Shown here in pieces: positions 47,198-55,379 of a stretch of DNA of 64,000 bases. Source of the stretch: Methylorubrum rhodesianum (GTDB lineage: Bacteria > Pseudomonadota > Alphaproteobacteria > Rhizobiales > Beijerinckiaceae); contig NZ_JACHOS010000023.1 of the NCBI RefSeq assembly GCF_014199985.1, positions 1 through 64,000 of the forward strand, in the 5' to 3' direction. Position 1 is the first letter of the stretch, and every line of letters starts with the position of its first letter. Below the pieces are notes generated by a model. That model ran no database searches and was not told where the DNA came from. It was given only the letters and a program-made list of their open reading frames with translations. Both the position numbers and the translations under genes were made by a program.

Positions 47198-48964
47198 ATG
47201 CGGTCCCTCGACACCCTCTTCCCGATGCGGCCGAAGGCCGAGGCCGGACGCGCGCCCGCGGGCGAGGATTCGCGCACCAGCGGCCCCGGCTTCGAGGCGG
47301 TGCTCGACGCCTTCGAGAACGGAACAGCGCCCGCCGGTGAGGCGCCGGCCGATCCGGCCGAAGCCGGCGCCGACGCACCGCCCTCCCAACCCGGCGACCT
47401 GCCCGTGGCGCCGGTTGCAAACGCCGCCGACACGGCCGGTTCGGCCCTGCAGGCGCTGATGGCCCTCACTGGTCCCGCGGCGGCGCCCGCTCCGGCCGCC
47501 CCGGATGCCAGCCTCGAGGCCATGGTGCAGCGGGCCGCGGCACGGTCTGGCACCGGACCGGCGCCGGCGGCGCCTGGCCTGCCGATATCCGTGATCGGAT
47601 TGGAAACGCATTTCGCGCCCGTTCGGCCTCACACCGCCGCGCTTCCGGTGACCGCCGAGACGGAACCATTCTCCAGTGGGGCGCTCACTTCGTCGGCGAC
47701 CCCCGTATCCGGCGGCCTCGACGCCGACGGAGCTCCTTCGGCCCTACGGGACGACGCCCGCCTGCCGACATCCGCGCCGAGCGCACCGGCCGTCGGTCCG
47801 GTCAGGATCGGAGCGACCGAGACCGGTATGATCCCAGCCGGCGGGGCTCATGCTTCCGCCGCCGGCATCGACGGATCGCCTACCGCTCAGGGCGCCTCCG
47901 CGCTCGCCGCACCAGCCTCCGTCGACCGACCGCCCGCAGCGATCACAGCGTCCCATGGGGCGGCGACGCCCGCGCAACCGGCACCGCTCGACCTCGAACG
48001 GAATCCGGCCGCAGGCGCGAGCGCCGCGAGTGTCGCGACTGGCACCGCCGCGACGGAGGCCCTCAAGGGCGCCGCGAGCCGGGGACGCGCCGCTCTCCGA
48101 AGCGACCGTATGGAGCAGGCCGGTGCGGTGTCATCGGCGCCATCCTTGGCCGAGCCCTCGGCCAGCGGAGACCTCCCCGAAGTGCCGGCCCTGCCCCAAC
48201 CCGGTCCGGACGGACAGGTCTCACGCGATCCGGAGCCGGCGCGGGAGCGTCCGACGGGGATCGTCCGTCCCGAGACGGCCCTGGAGCGTGCCGACGCATC
48301 GATGCCGCGTGCGAAGGCCGACGCGGAGGCCGGCCCAGGCAGCGCGAGCGCCGGCTCTTCCGCCGAGGCGCCGCGCCCGCAGATGTCGCTCGCCGAACCG
48401 GTCCCGCACGAGATGGCGGGCACATCGGCTCCCGTGCCGACCTCGCCGCTGCGCCAGATCGTCGATGCGGTCGCCGCCCAGCTGCCCGCGGCCGCCTCCG
48501 GTGCTTCAGGCCGCCCCGCGATGGTACCAGCCGAAGCCGGACCGCTGAAGATCCTGACGCTGCAGCTCCATCCGGCCGACCTGGGCTCGGTGCTGGTGCG
48601 AATGCGCCTGCAGGATGGGCGGCTGGAAATGAGCCTGCGCACCAGCCGCGAGGAGACCGCCGAACGTCTGCGAAGGGAGGGCGACATGCTGTCCGGCCTG
48701 CTGCGGGAGGCGGGCTACGAGGCCGATACCGTGACGATCCAGACCGGCGGCACCGGACCGGGCGAAACCGGGACGCGCGGCCAGGGGCTCGCGTCCTTCG
48801 CCGGGTCGCAGGGCGGGCAGCAGGACAGACAGCCGGGCGCCGCGACGCCCGATCATTCGGGCCGGCGCCCGTCCCCGCGCGCGGACGAGGCCGCCACGCC
48901 CACCGAGGAGAACGACCATGAAACGGATTCTCGCCGGCGCGATCACGGCGGCCTGTATCTCTAG
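47198..48964 (+). CDS. fliK: Flagellar hook-length control protein FliK
   Basis: Secreted molecular ruler for the hook; the Sinorhizobium counterpart was first called MotD. The 588-residue protein is mostly Ala/Pro/Gly/Ser-rich and unstructured. The conserved substrate-switch domain is at about residues 447-520 (LKILTLQLHPADLGSVLVRM, GRLEMSLRTSREETAERLRRE, LSGLLREAGYEADTVTIQ). The start is ATG 47198, with a GTG one codon upstream. Its 3' end overlaps the following lytic transglycosylase gene by 47 bases in another frame. Confidence 0.9.
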   Translation: MRSLDTLFPMRPKAEAGRAPAGEDSRTSGPGFEAVLDAFENGTAPAGEAPADPAEAGADAPPSQPGDLPVAPVANAADTAGSALQALMALTGPAAAPAPAAPDASLEAMVQRAAARSGTGPAPAAPGLPISVIGLETHFAPVRPHTAALPVTAETEPFSSGALTSSATPVSGGLDADGAPSALRDDARLPTSAPSAPAVGPVRIGATETGMIPAGGAHASAAGIDGSPTAQGASALAAPASVDRPPAAITASHGAATPAQPAPLDLERNPAAGASAASVATGTAATEALKGAASRGRAALRSDRMEQAGAVSSAPSLAEPSASGDLPEVPALPQPGPDGQVSRDPEPARERPTGIVRPETALERADASMPRAKADAEAGPGSASAGSSAEAPRPQMSLAEPVPHEMAGTSAPVPTSPLRQIVDAVAAQLPAAASGASGRPAMVPAEAGPLKILTLQLHPADLGSVLVRMRLQDGRLEMSLRTSREETAERLRREGDMLSGLLREAGYEADTVTIQTGGTGPGETGTRGQGLASFAGSQGGQQDRQPGAATPDHSGRRPSPRADEAATPTEENDHETDSRRRDHGGLYL

Positions 48965-49493
48965 CGTCGTCGGCCCCGCCGCGGCGGCCGCACCGGGCGA
49001 CGCCTCCCGCGTGTGCGAGCGCCAGATGGCGCAGGCCGCCGCCAAGCACGGGGTGCCTCTCGGGATGCTCTACGCCGTCGGGCTGACCGAGAGCGGCAAC
49101 CGCGGCTCGCTCCAGCCCTACGCCATGAACATCCAGGGCAAGGCCTATTTCGGCTCCAGCGCCGCGGACGTTGTTCAACGCCTCGCCCAGGCGCAGCGGG
49201 AGGGCGTGCGTCTGGTCGATCTCGGCTGCATGCAGATCAACCACCACTACCACCGGGCGAAGTTCGCTTCGCTCGAGGCGATGATCGACCCGGCTCAGAA
49301 CGTCGAGTACGCGACCCGCTTCCTGAAGGAATTGAAGGAGCGCGAGGGCAGCTGGACGCTGGCTGTCGCCCGCTACCATGCCGGGCCCAACAACAACCCG
49401 GCGCAGAAGGTTTATGTCTGCCGGGTCATCACCAACATGGTCGCCTCGGGCTTCGGCAACTGGACGCCGGGCGCCAAGGCGTTCTGCCAGTAG
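48918..49493 (+). CDS. Lytic transglycosylase (SLT domain), flagellum-associated
   Basis: A 191-residue exported murein hydrolase. Signal peptide at residues 1-25. The catalytic Glu58 is in VGLTESGN, followed by AMNIQGKAYFG, DLGCMQINHHYH and the closing ARYHAGPNNNPAQKVYV typical of goose-lysozyme-like SLT enzymes. Paired cysteines are likely. GAGGAG sits 6 bases before the ATG. The FlgJ found in many bacteria is not otherwise seen here, so this enzyme could open the cell wall for the rod; that role is inferred from position after fliK. Confidence 0.9.
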   Translation: MKRILAGAITAACISSVVGPAAAAAPGDASRVCERQMAQAAAKHGVPLGMLYAVGLTESGNRGSLQPYAMNIQGKAYFGSSAADVVQRLAQAQREGVRLVDLGCMQINHHYHRAKFASLEAMIDPAQNVEYATRFLKELKEREGSWTLAVARYHAGPNNNPAQKVYVCRVITNMVASGFGNWTPGAKAFCQ

Positions 49494-49499
49494 CAGAGC

Positions 49500-50234
49500 T
49501 CAACCGACGTAAGTGTAGCCCATGTAGCGCTTGGCCTCGATCGGATCGTGGCCGAGCCGCTCGGTCAGCTTCTTGCGCAGCTTGCTCACATGGCCCTCGA
49601 TGACGCTCTCCTCGACGCCGTTGCTGTAGACGCCGTAGACCACGTTGAAGACCTGGGTCTTGGTGAGCCGCCGCCCGCGGTTGCGCACGAGATATTCGAG
49701 GATGTGCCGCTCCCGCCGCGGCAGGGACAGCGGCACGCCGTCGATCTCCGGATCGCGCCCGTCGTGGAAGACCTTGAGCCGGTCGGCCTTGGCCGCGCCC
49801 TCGGCCTGACCTTCCGCCTCGGCCCCATGCCCGCTCCCTTGCCCGCTCCCTTGGCCGCTCCCTTGCACGACCCCATTGACCCGGCGCCAGATCGCCTCGG
49901 AACGGGCCAGGATCTCACGGACATGGACGGGCTTGGGCAGGACGTCGTCGATGCCGGCTTCCAGGAGTTCGACGGTCTGCTCCAGCGAGCGGAGGTCGGC
50001 GAGGGCGATGATCGGCGCGCGGGACTGCTTGCGGATCACGCTCGCGCATTTCGCCCGCTCCTCGAAATCGCCGAGGAGGAAGCCTTGGACCGCTTCAAGG
50101 TCGCTGCGGGAGGCCGCCCGGAGCCAGCCTAGGAACTCCTCGGGCATGAGCGCGAACGAGGAGATCCCCTCGCGCTCGAAGCTGGCCTTGTAACCCGCGT
50201 TCACGGAATCGCGCGGATCGACCAGAAAATACAT
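49500..50234 (-). CDS. ftcR: Flagellar transcriptional regulator FtcR-like
   Basis: Two-component-type master regulator of flagellar genes in Brucella and relatives. The 244-residue protein opens MYFLVDPRDSVNAGY with the FREGISSFALMPEEF segment. It has a receiver-like domain with an atypical acceptor region (VQGFLLGDF) and PKPV lysine. A Gly/Gln/Ser repeat linker follows, then an OmpR-type winged helix (LPRRERHILEYLV, TQVFNVVYG, EGHVSKLRKKL, MGYTYVG). No cognate kinase is visible. I placed the start at 50234. It ends 6 bases from the convergent transglycosylase gene. Confidence 0.87.
   Translation of the reverse strand: MYFLVDPRDSVNAGYKASFEREGISSFALMPEEFLGWLRAASRSDLEAVQGFLLGDFEERAKCASVIRKQSRAPIIALADLRSLEQTVELLEAGIDDVLPKPVHVREILARSEAIWRRVNGVVQGSGQGSGQGSGHGAEAEGQAEGAAKADRLKVFHDGRDPEIDGVPLSLPRRERHILEYLVRNRGRRLTKTQVFNVVYGVYSNGVEESVIEGHVSKLRKKLTERLGHDPIEAKRYMGYTYVG
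49828..49863. repeat. Three 12-bp tandem repeats in ftcR
   Basis: Three head-to-tail copies of TGCCCGCTCCCT, the third with one change. Read on the minus strand they encode repeats of Gly-Ser-Gly-Gln, which form the flexible linker between receiver and DNA-binding domains. Copy number could vary between strains by slippage in steps of four residues. Confidence 0.9.
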
Positions 50235-50515
50235 CGACGACCATTCCCCTGACCCAGCCGGATCACTCCGGCCTTGCGCTGCGATCTGGGCGGGTTTTGG
50301 GCACTCCGAGAAGCCCTTGCCCAACCCGTCGCGAGGCTTCGAGACGTAGCGCCAAACGTGTCATGTCGTGGGGCGACAAAGGGGTCAATCGCTGGAATGT
50401 ACAATTCCAAACATGGACGGAAATCGCACACGGCGATCATCCAGGCAGCCGGTCCTGGGACGCGCGGCCGGCCTGTCGGGCGCGGCGATGCGTCGAAGCG
50501 ATTCGATCTCGATCT

Positions 50516-50962
50516 TCAGGCGTGTCCGACCCGGGCTTGGCTCACGGCGTGGGCGAAGCCTTCGAGAGAGAGGGCCGCCATGTCCTCCGCGACGATGCGC
50601 TGGATCGCGACACCCGCGAACACCTCGTCGAGGACGAGCTTGAAGAACACCGTCATCGGCTCGGCCGCGAATTCGAGATCGAGGACCACCTGCATCGAGC
50701 GGCTCCAATCGAGACAGACATCGGCCGCGTCGGCGTAGGTCACCACCGATTCCTTGAAGAACAGCTCGGCGGAGGAGGCCACGACGTCGGCGATGTTGCC
50801 GTGCCGCTCGCCGCGGATCCAGCCGATCAGAATATCGCCATCCACAAGGCACAGTTCGGCGATGAAGTCGCGCAGCGCCTCGGCGAAAATCTGTTCGGCC
50901 GCCGCGTAGGCGTGCGGAACGGCGGACGGCCCTGGCGCGAAATGTTGAACCTGAAGGGTCAT
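50516..50962 (-). CDS. Conserved-looking protein of unknown function behind flhB
   Basis: A 148-residue acidic protein with no signal peptide or membrane helix. It is mostly helical with stretches such as FAEALRDFIAELCLVDGDILIGWIRGERHGNIADV and MTVFFKLVLDEVFAGVAIQRIVAEDMAALS. Its start overlaps the end of flhB by 4 bases, implying coupled translation and a link to the flagellar operon. No family recognised. A 281-base gap with no visible gene separates it from ftcR. Confidence 0.75.
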   Translation of the reverse strand: MTLQVQHFAPGPSAVPHAYAAAEQIFAEALRDFIAELCLVDGDILIGWIRGERHGNIADVVASSAELFFKESVVTYADAADVCLDWSRSMQVVLDLEFAAEPMTVFFKLVLDEVFAGVAIQRIVAEDMAALSLEGFAHAVSQARVGHA

Positions 50963-52023
50963 CGGGCTCTCGCGAAGAGGAAGAACAGGATCTGTGCCAC
51001 GGCGCGGTAGAATTCTGCCGGAATCGTCTGATCGATCTGCACAGCATCGTACAGGGACCTTGCGAGAGGCTTGTCCTCGATCACCGCGATGCCCTTTTCC
51101 TCGGCGATCGCACGGATACGCAGGGCGATGAGATCCTGCCCCTTGGCGAGTACGAGCGGCGCCGGATTCTCGCTCGGCTCGTAGCGTAGAGCCACGGCGA
51201 AGTGCGTCGGATTGGCAATCACGACGGTGGCGCGGTCCACATTGGCCAGCATCCGGTTGCGGGCGCGGTCCTGGGCGAGCGAGCGCAGCCGCGCCTTGAC
51301 CGACGGATCGCCCTCGGTCTGCTTGTGCTCGTCCTTGATGTCCTGGCGCGACATCCGCAGCGAGCGCTGCCAGCGCAGCCGCGCCCAGACGAGGTCGCCC
51401 GCCACGATGACGATGGTGGCGATGGCCACCGCCGAGACGAGGCGGATCGAGACCGTCAGGATCAGTTCAGGCAATTGGCTCGGATCGACGAACATGGCGT
51501 TCACGGCTCTTGTCCGCTCCGAGCGAAGGAGCAGAAGGGCGACGACACTGACCGACAGGAATTTAACGACGGATTTCAGGAACTCGACTTGACCCGAAGT
51601 TCCGAAGATCCGCGAGAAGCCCGCCATCGGCGAAATCCGCGACCATTTCGGCGTGATCCGGTCGAGAACGAGCCGCGGCAGATTCTGCAGCAGCGAGGCG
51701 GCGAGGCTGCAGACCGCCAGGATCAGCAGGATCGGAAGCAGGAAGCGGCCCGCCGCCATCGCCACGCGGCTCAGGAGCAGCATCGCGTCGCCGCCGGTCT
51801 CCAGGGAGAAGCTGCGCGGATCGTCGAGGAGCGGCGCGAAATCACCCGCGAGCTGCGCCGCCTGACCCCGCGCGAACAGGACGAGCGCGATCAGAAGGCC
51901 CACCGTCGAGGCAAAGACCGGGGCCTCGCGGGAGAAGGGGATGTCGCCCTTCTCGATCGCCTCGCGTACACGCCGTTCGGTAGCGGCTTCGGTCTTGCTT
52001 TCCTGGTCCGTCTCCTCCGCCAC
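50959..52023 (-). CDS. flhB: Flagellar export switch protein FlhB
   Basis: Type III export gate component that switches substrate specificity by self-cleavage. The 354-residue protein has four membrane helices (about 35-52, 92-112, 150-168 and 195-215), the connecting MSRQDIKDEHKQTEGDP segment and the autocleavage motif NPTH at 271-274 (cut between Asn and Pro). Start is GTG at 52023. It is 37 bases downstream of fliG. Confidence 0.96.
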   Translation of the reverse strand: MAEETDQESKTEAATERRVREAIEKGDIPFSREAPVFASTVGLLIALVLFARGQAAQLAGDFAPLLDDPRSFSLETGGDAMLLLSRVAMAAGRFLLPILLILAVCSLAASLLQNLPRLVLDRITPKWSRISPMAGFSRIFGTSGQVEFLKSVVKFLSVSVVALLLLRSERTRAVNAMFVDPSQLPELILTVSIRLVSAVAIATIVIVAGDLVWARLRWQRSLRMSRQDIKDEHKQTEGDPSVKARLRSLAQDRARNRMLANVDRATVVIANPTHFAVALRYEPSENPAPLVLAKGQDLIALRIRAIAEEKGIAVIEDKPLARSLYDAVQIDQTIPAEFYRAVAQILFFLFARAR

Positions 52024-52060
52024 GCATCAGCCCCGCGGGCGGGCGCGGACGGGGTGCTGG

Positions 52061-53185
52061 TCAGCGGATGAGGGCGTCATCCTCGCCTCCCGGATTGATC
52101 TCGATCTCCCCGCGCGCGGCCATGTCCATGGCGAGATCGGAGATGAAGCGGCGCGCCTCCATGACGTCGCGCTGCGACGCCGGCTCGCCGCCGTTCAGCT
52201 CGTGCTCGACCATGCGGCGCACGCGCGCCGAGAGGGCGCTGAGCACCGTCGTGCGGAACTCGGCCTCCGTCCCCTTCAGGGCCAGCACGAGCCGGTCGTT
52301 GGGCACGACGTCGAACAGGGTGGTGAGCGCGCGCGGCGCCAGCTTGACGATGTCGTCGAAGGTGAAGAGCAGGCCCTTGAGGATCTCCACCGATTTCGGA
52401 CGCGACTTGCCGAGGTTGGTCAGCACGTCGTCCATCTGCTGGCGCTCCATCTTGTTGATGATGTCGGCCATCTTCGCGTGGGTGTCGGCGCCGGAATTGC
52501 GCGCGCCGTTGATCATGAAGTACTCGTGCAGGGTCTTCTCGATCGCGTGCAGCACGTCGTCGACGATTGGCTTGAAGCTCAGCATCCGCCGCATCACGGT
52601 ATTGCGCAGCGGCGCGGGCAGATGGCCCATCACCTTCGCGGCGGTGGCAGGCTTGACCTTGGACAGGATCAGCGCCGCGGTCTGGGGATGCTCTTTGACG
52701 AGGTAGCTCGCCAGCACGCTCTCCTGCACGGTGGCGAGCCGCTCCCAGACCAAACGGGTGGCGTTGCCGCGCACGTCGGCGAGGATGTCGGCGACCTGGT
52801 CGGCCGGCAGCAGCCCGCTGAGCAGTTTCTCGACCTCGTTGGCGGTTCCGATGAGGCTGTTGCCGGCGGTGAACTCGGCGGAGAAGGTCTCCACCACCGT
52901 GTCGAGCTGTTCCGGACTGACCGCGCCGAGATTCGAGGCCGAGCGGGTGATGCGCTTGAGTTCGTCCGGCTCGAAATACTTGATGAGCCGCCCCGCCGCG
53001 GGCTTGCCCATGGCGAGCAGGAGCGCCGCGACCTGATCGACGGGGTCGAGCCGCCGGGCCGCCACTGCGCGGGTGGCGACGGCGCCCGCGGGCAAGACCT
53101 CCACCGGGATCGGGCTCGCAGCCGGGGAATTCGAAGGCAAGGGGTTCGAAGCCAGGGGACTTGAAGCCAAGGGACTCGACGACAT
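52061..53185 (-). CDS. fliG: Flagellar motor switch protein FliG
   Basis: C-ring rotor protein touching the MotA stator. The 374-residue protein has the three FliG helical domains: LDPVDQVAALLLAMG, the middle EHPQTAALILSKVKPATAAKVMGHLP (with EHPQ motif) and the C-terminal torque domain FDDIVKLAPRALTTLFDVV..DRLVLALKG. The first 45 residues form an extra Ser/Pro/Leu/Ala-rich tail built from repeats. Length is above the usual 330-340 for that reason. Confidence 0.95.
   Translation of the reverse strand: MSSSPLASSPLASNPLPSNSPAASPIPVEVLPAGAVATRAVAARRLDPVDQVAALLLAMGKPAAGRLIKYFEPDELKRITRSASNLGAVSPEQLDTVVETFSAEFTAGNSLIGTANEVEKLLSGLLPADQVADILADVRGNATRLVWERLATVQESVLASYLVKEHPQTAALILSKVKPATAAKVMGHLPAPLRNTVMRRMLSFKPIVDDVLHAIEKTLHEYFMINGARNSGADTHAKMADIINKMERQQMDDVLTNLGKSRPKSVEILKGLLFTFDDIVKLAPRALTTLFDVVPNDRLVLALKGTEAEFRTTVLSALSARVRRMVEHELNGGEPASQRDVMEARRFISDLAMDMAARGEIEINPGGEDDALIR
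53130..53174. repeat. Three 15-bp direct repeats in the 5' end of fliG
   Basis: Near-identical units at 53130-53144, 53145-53159 and 53160-53174 (consensus TTCGAAGCCAGGGGA). On the minus strand they encode Ser-Pro-Leu-Ala-Ser type repeats at the FliG N terminus. The unit length keeps the reading frame. Confidence 0.9.
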
Positions 53186-53207
53186 GGCGGCCCGTTCTCG
53201 CCGAGGC

Positions 53208-53534
53208 TCAGGTGTTCTGGTCGGCGGCGGAGGGCCCGACCACCTCGGTCAGCGACACGCCGAAGCGGGAATTGTCCTCTTCGACGATGACGATCTCGCC
53301 GCGGGCGATGACCCGGCCATTGACCATCACGTCGACCGGCTCGCCGACGCGGTGGTCGAGGGGGACCACGGCGCCGCGCCCGAGCTTCATCAGGTCGGCC
53401 ACCGGCATCGTCGCGGAGCCCAGCACGACCTGCATCAGCACTGGGATGCGCAGGATTGAATCGAGGTTGCGCCCGTCGCCGACGCGGGCGTCGTTGCCGG
53501 CGAGATCGGTGTCGGGGAAGGGGCTGCTGCTCAT
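53208..53534 (-). CDS. fliN: Flagellar motor switch protein FliN
   Basis: C-ring subunit and export dock. The 108-residue protein is mainly the SpoA domain: LDSILRIPVLMQVVLGSATMPVADLMKLGRGAVVPLD, followed by VDVMVNGRVIARGEIVIVEEDNSRFGVSLTEVV. It lies 22 bases upstream of fliG on the same strand. A PepSY gene on the opposite strand separates it from fliM. Confidence 0.96.
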   Translation of the reverse strand: MSSSPFPDTDLAGNDARVGDGRNLDSILRIPVLMQVVLGSATMPVADLMKLGRGAVVPLDHRVGEPVDVMVNGRVIARGEIVIVEEDNSRFGVSLTEVVGPSAADQNT

Positions 53535-53775
53535 CGCTCGGGCTCGTCGGGTCGGCTTATGCGTGAGACTGGTCTAGCCGGCTTGGCTGACGCGAGGCTG
53601 TCTTGCCAGCGCGAGGCTGTGCCGAAGCGAGGGTCTCGCGGGAGATCCGAGGACGTGTTGCCCTCGCGCGGGGCGGCGGCCCCGCCTGACATTCCGCTGA
53701 CGGCGGTCGTCAGCGTCGCGGGACCGGGTCATGGCATCAGGCGGCCGTCCGACACAAGAACCGGAGCTGACCGCC

Positions 53776-54069
53776 GTGAACACCCGAAAGACCGTCCTCG
53801 TCGCCATCCTCACAGCCGCCCTGGCCACCGGACTGACCGTCGGCCTCGCAGCGCCGGCCCTGGCCGACACGCCGGCAAAGGACTGGATGCCGATCGAGCA
53901 GGTCCTGACCAAGCTGTCCGCAGCCGGCTACGGCTCCGTGCGCAGCATCGAGGCCGATGACGGCGTGTGGAAGGCCAAGGCCAGCCGGGAAGGCCGGACC
54001 GTCAAGGTACAGGTCGATCCGCGCACCGGCGCCGTGGTCGAGGGGTCCGGCAAGCCGGGCGACGACTGA
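53776..54069 (+). CDS. PepSY-domain periplasmic protein
   Basis: A 97-residue exported protein. Starting at the GTG at 53776 gives a clean signal peptide (NTRKTVLVAILTAALATG to ALADTPA) with GGAG about 9 bases upstream; an ATG at 53731 is in frame but adds non-signal sequence. The mature part is one PepSY unit: IEQVLTKLSAAGYGSVRSIEADDGVWKAKASREGRTVKVQVDPRTGAVV. Such domains are thought to bind or inhibit in the periplasm. It runs against the surrounding flagellar genes and is probably unrelated to them. Confidence 0.82.
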   Translation: MNTRKTVLVAILTAALATGLTVGLAAPALADTPAKDWMPIEQVLTKLSAAGYGSVRSIEADDGVWKAKASREGRTVKVQVDPRTGAVVEGSGKPGDD

Positions 54070-54082
54070 GGCGGACGCCGCC

Positions 54083-54379
54083 TCACGGCTTCTCCGAGCG
54101 CGCTGCAGCGAGCGCCGCCCGCGACGCCTCCAGCTCGGCGAGCGCCGCCCGCGCCTCGTCGATCTTGAGGCTCAGGGCATCCAGCACTTCACGGCCCTCC
54201 TCCTTGAAGGAGCGTACCGCCTCGCCGGCCTGGGTCAGGGCCACGCCGGAAGCGGCCACCGCCGCGCCGTACTCGGCCTGGGTCCGGTCGAGGCGCTTGA
54301 GCTTGAGGTACATCGGCACCACGCAGGCGCTCGTCGCCACGAGCGCCACGAGGAGTATGCCGTCAATCAAGGAGCCCAT
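54083..54379 (-). CDS. Small membrane-anchored coiled-coil protein behind fliM
   Basis: A 98-residue protein with one N-terminal hydrophobic helix (about 5-27) and an Ala/Glu-rich coiled coil (about 30-95). It resembles the small DUF6468-type proteins I associate with alphaproteobacterial fliM loci, but that family name is tentative. Its start overlaps the end of fliM by 17 bases, so it is probably co-translated and motility-related. Function unknown. Confidence 0.72.
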   Translation of the reverse strand: MGSLIDGILLVALVATSACVVPMYLKLKRLDRTQAEYGAAVAASGVALTQAGEAVRSFKEEGREVLDALSLKIDEARAALAELEASRAALAAARSEKP

Positions 54380-55367
54380 GGGCGCCCTCCTTCTCCGGAT
54401 TGATCGCATCCTCGATCCGCAGGACGTAGGAGCCCTGCGACTGACCGGCCCGGCACCAGAACAGCGGCCGGTCGTTGCCCTCGAGCTTGACTCGGGTCGC
54501 GGGCGTTGCGTCGAGAGTGAGCACCTGCCCGACCTTGAGACCGGCGATTTCGCCGAGCGTCAGGTGACGCTCTTCGAGAACCGCCCGCAGGCGCACGGTC
54601 GTCTTCTGCACCTCCGCCGCGATCTGCTCGGCCCAGTGCGGGTCGCGGGCCGAAGATTCGCCGGTGAGCAGCTTGCCGAGCGCCGGACGCAGCGGATTCA
54701 GCACCGTCTGCGGGATGATGAGGAACATCTCGCCGCCGCGATTGAGCGCCTGGAGCAGGAACTTGGCCTGCACCGCCTTGTTCGAGCGCCGGCCGATCAC
54801 CGCGAACTCCATCCGGGTCTCGGTGCGCTCCAGGCGGAAGCTCGTCTGCGAGACGAGGCCGAAGGAGGATTCCAGCGCCTTGCCGATCTGCTCGAACACC
54901 AACTGCGCGATGCGCAGCTCGATCGCGGAAAAGGTGCGCTCGTCTTCCACCGGCGGCTCGGAGCCGTCGGAGCCGAACAGCACCTCGGTCATGGTGTAGA
55001 TGAAGTCGCGGTCGAGCCCGACGAGAACGTGTCCGTCCCAGGACGACGCGTGGAAGATGCCGACCACCGCGTTGGCGTCGTAAGCGTCGAGGAACTCGCC
55101 GAAGCGCCCGCTCTCGACGCCGCTCAGAGAGTAGAAGGTCGAGGAGCCGGCGAGGTGCTTGTCCGCGTCGCTGCAGGCGGTGGCGAGGCGGTCGAACACC
55201 ACGCTGAGCATCGGCAGCCGATCGAGCGACAGGCCGCCAGCCTCCTGGATGCGGGCGCGGATGTCGGTCGCAGGCTTGGCCGCCGTTACGAAGGGTGGGA
55301 GGACCGGGGCCGGCCCGGGCTCGGGCGTGGTTTCCGGCACCGCGTCGGCGGTCTGGCTCTCGTCCAT
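54363..55367 (-). CDS. fliM: Flagellar motor switch protein FliM
   Basis: C-ring protein that binds CheY-P. The 334-residue protein has a Pro-rich N terminus in place of a recognisable CheY-binding LSQ motif. A middle domain (LPMLSVVFDRLATACSDA, GVESGRFGEFLDAYDANAVVGIF, DFIYTMTEVLFGSDG) follows, then a C-terminal SpoA-like domain (VRLRAVLEERHLTLGEIAGLKVGQVLTLD). It sits 12 bases downstream of motA. Assignment is secure from these blocks and position. Confidence 0.93.
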   Translation of the reverse strand: MDESQTADAVPETTPEPGPAPVLPPFVTAAKPATDIRARIQEAGGLSLDRLPMLSVVFDRLATACSDADKHLAGSSTFYSLSGVESGRFGEFLDAYDANAVVGIFHASSWDGHVLVGLDRDFIYTMTEVLFGSDGSEPPVEDERTFSAIELRIAQLVFEQIGKALESSFGLVSQTSFRLERTETRMEFAVIGRRSNKAVQAKFLLQALNRGGEMFLIIPQTVLNPLRPALGKLLTGESSARDPHWAEQIAAEVQKTTVRLRAVLEERHLTLGEIAGLKVGQVLTLDATPATRVKLEGNDRPLFWCRAGQSQGSYVLRIEDAINPEKEGAHGLLD

Positions 55368-55379
55368 CGCTAAAGCCCT

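Noticed and set aside
50297..51010. Plus-strand frames across the ftcR-flhB gap
   Set aside because: They are antisense to the flhB-coupled gene and to the ftcR leader, without ribosome sites or family features.
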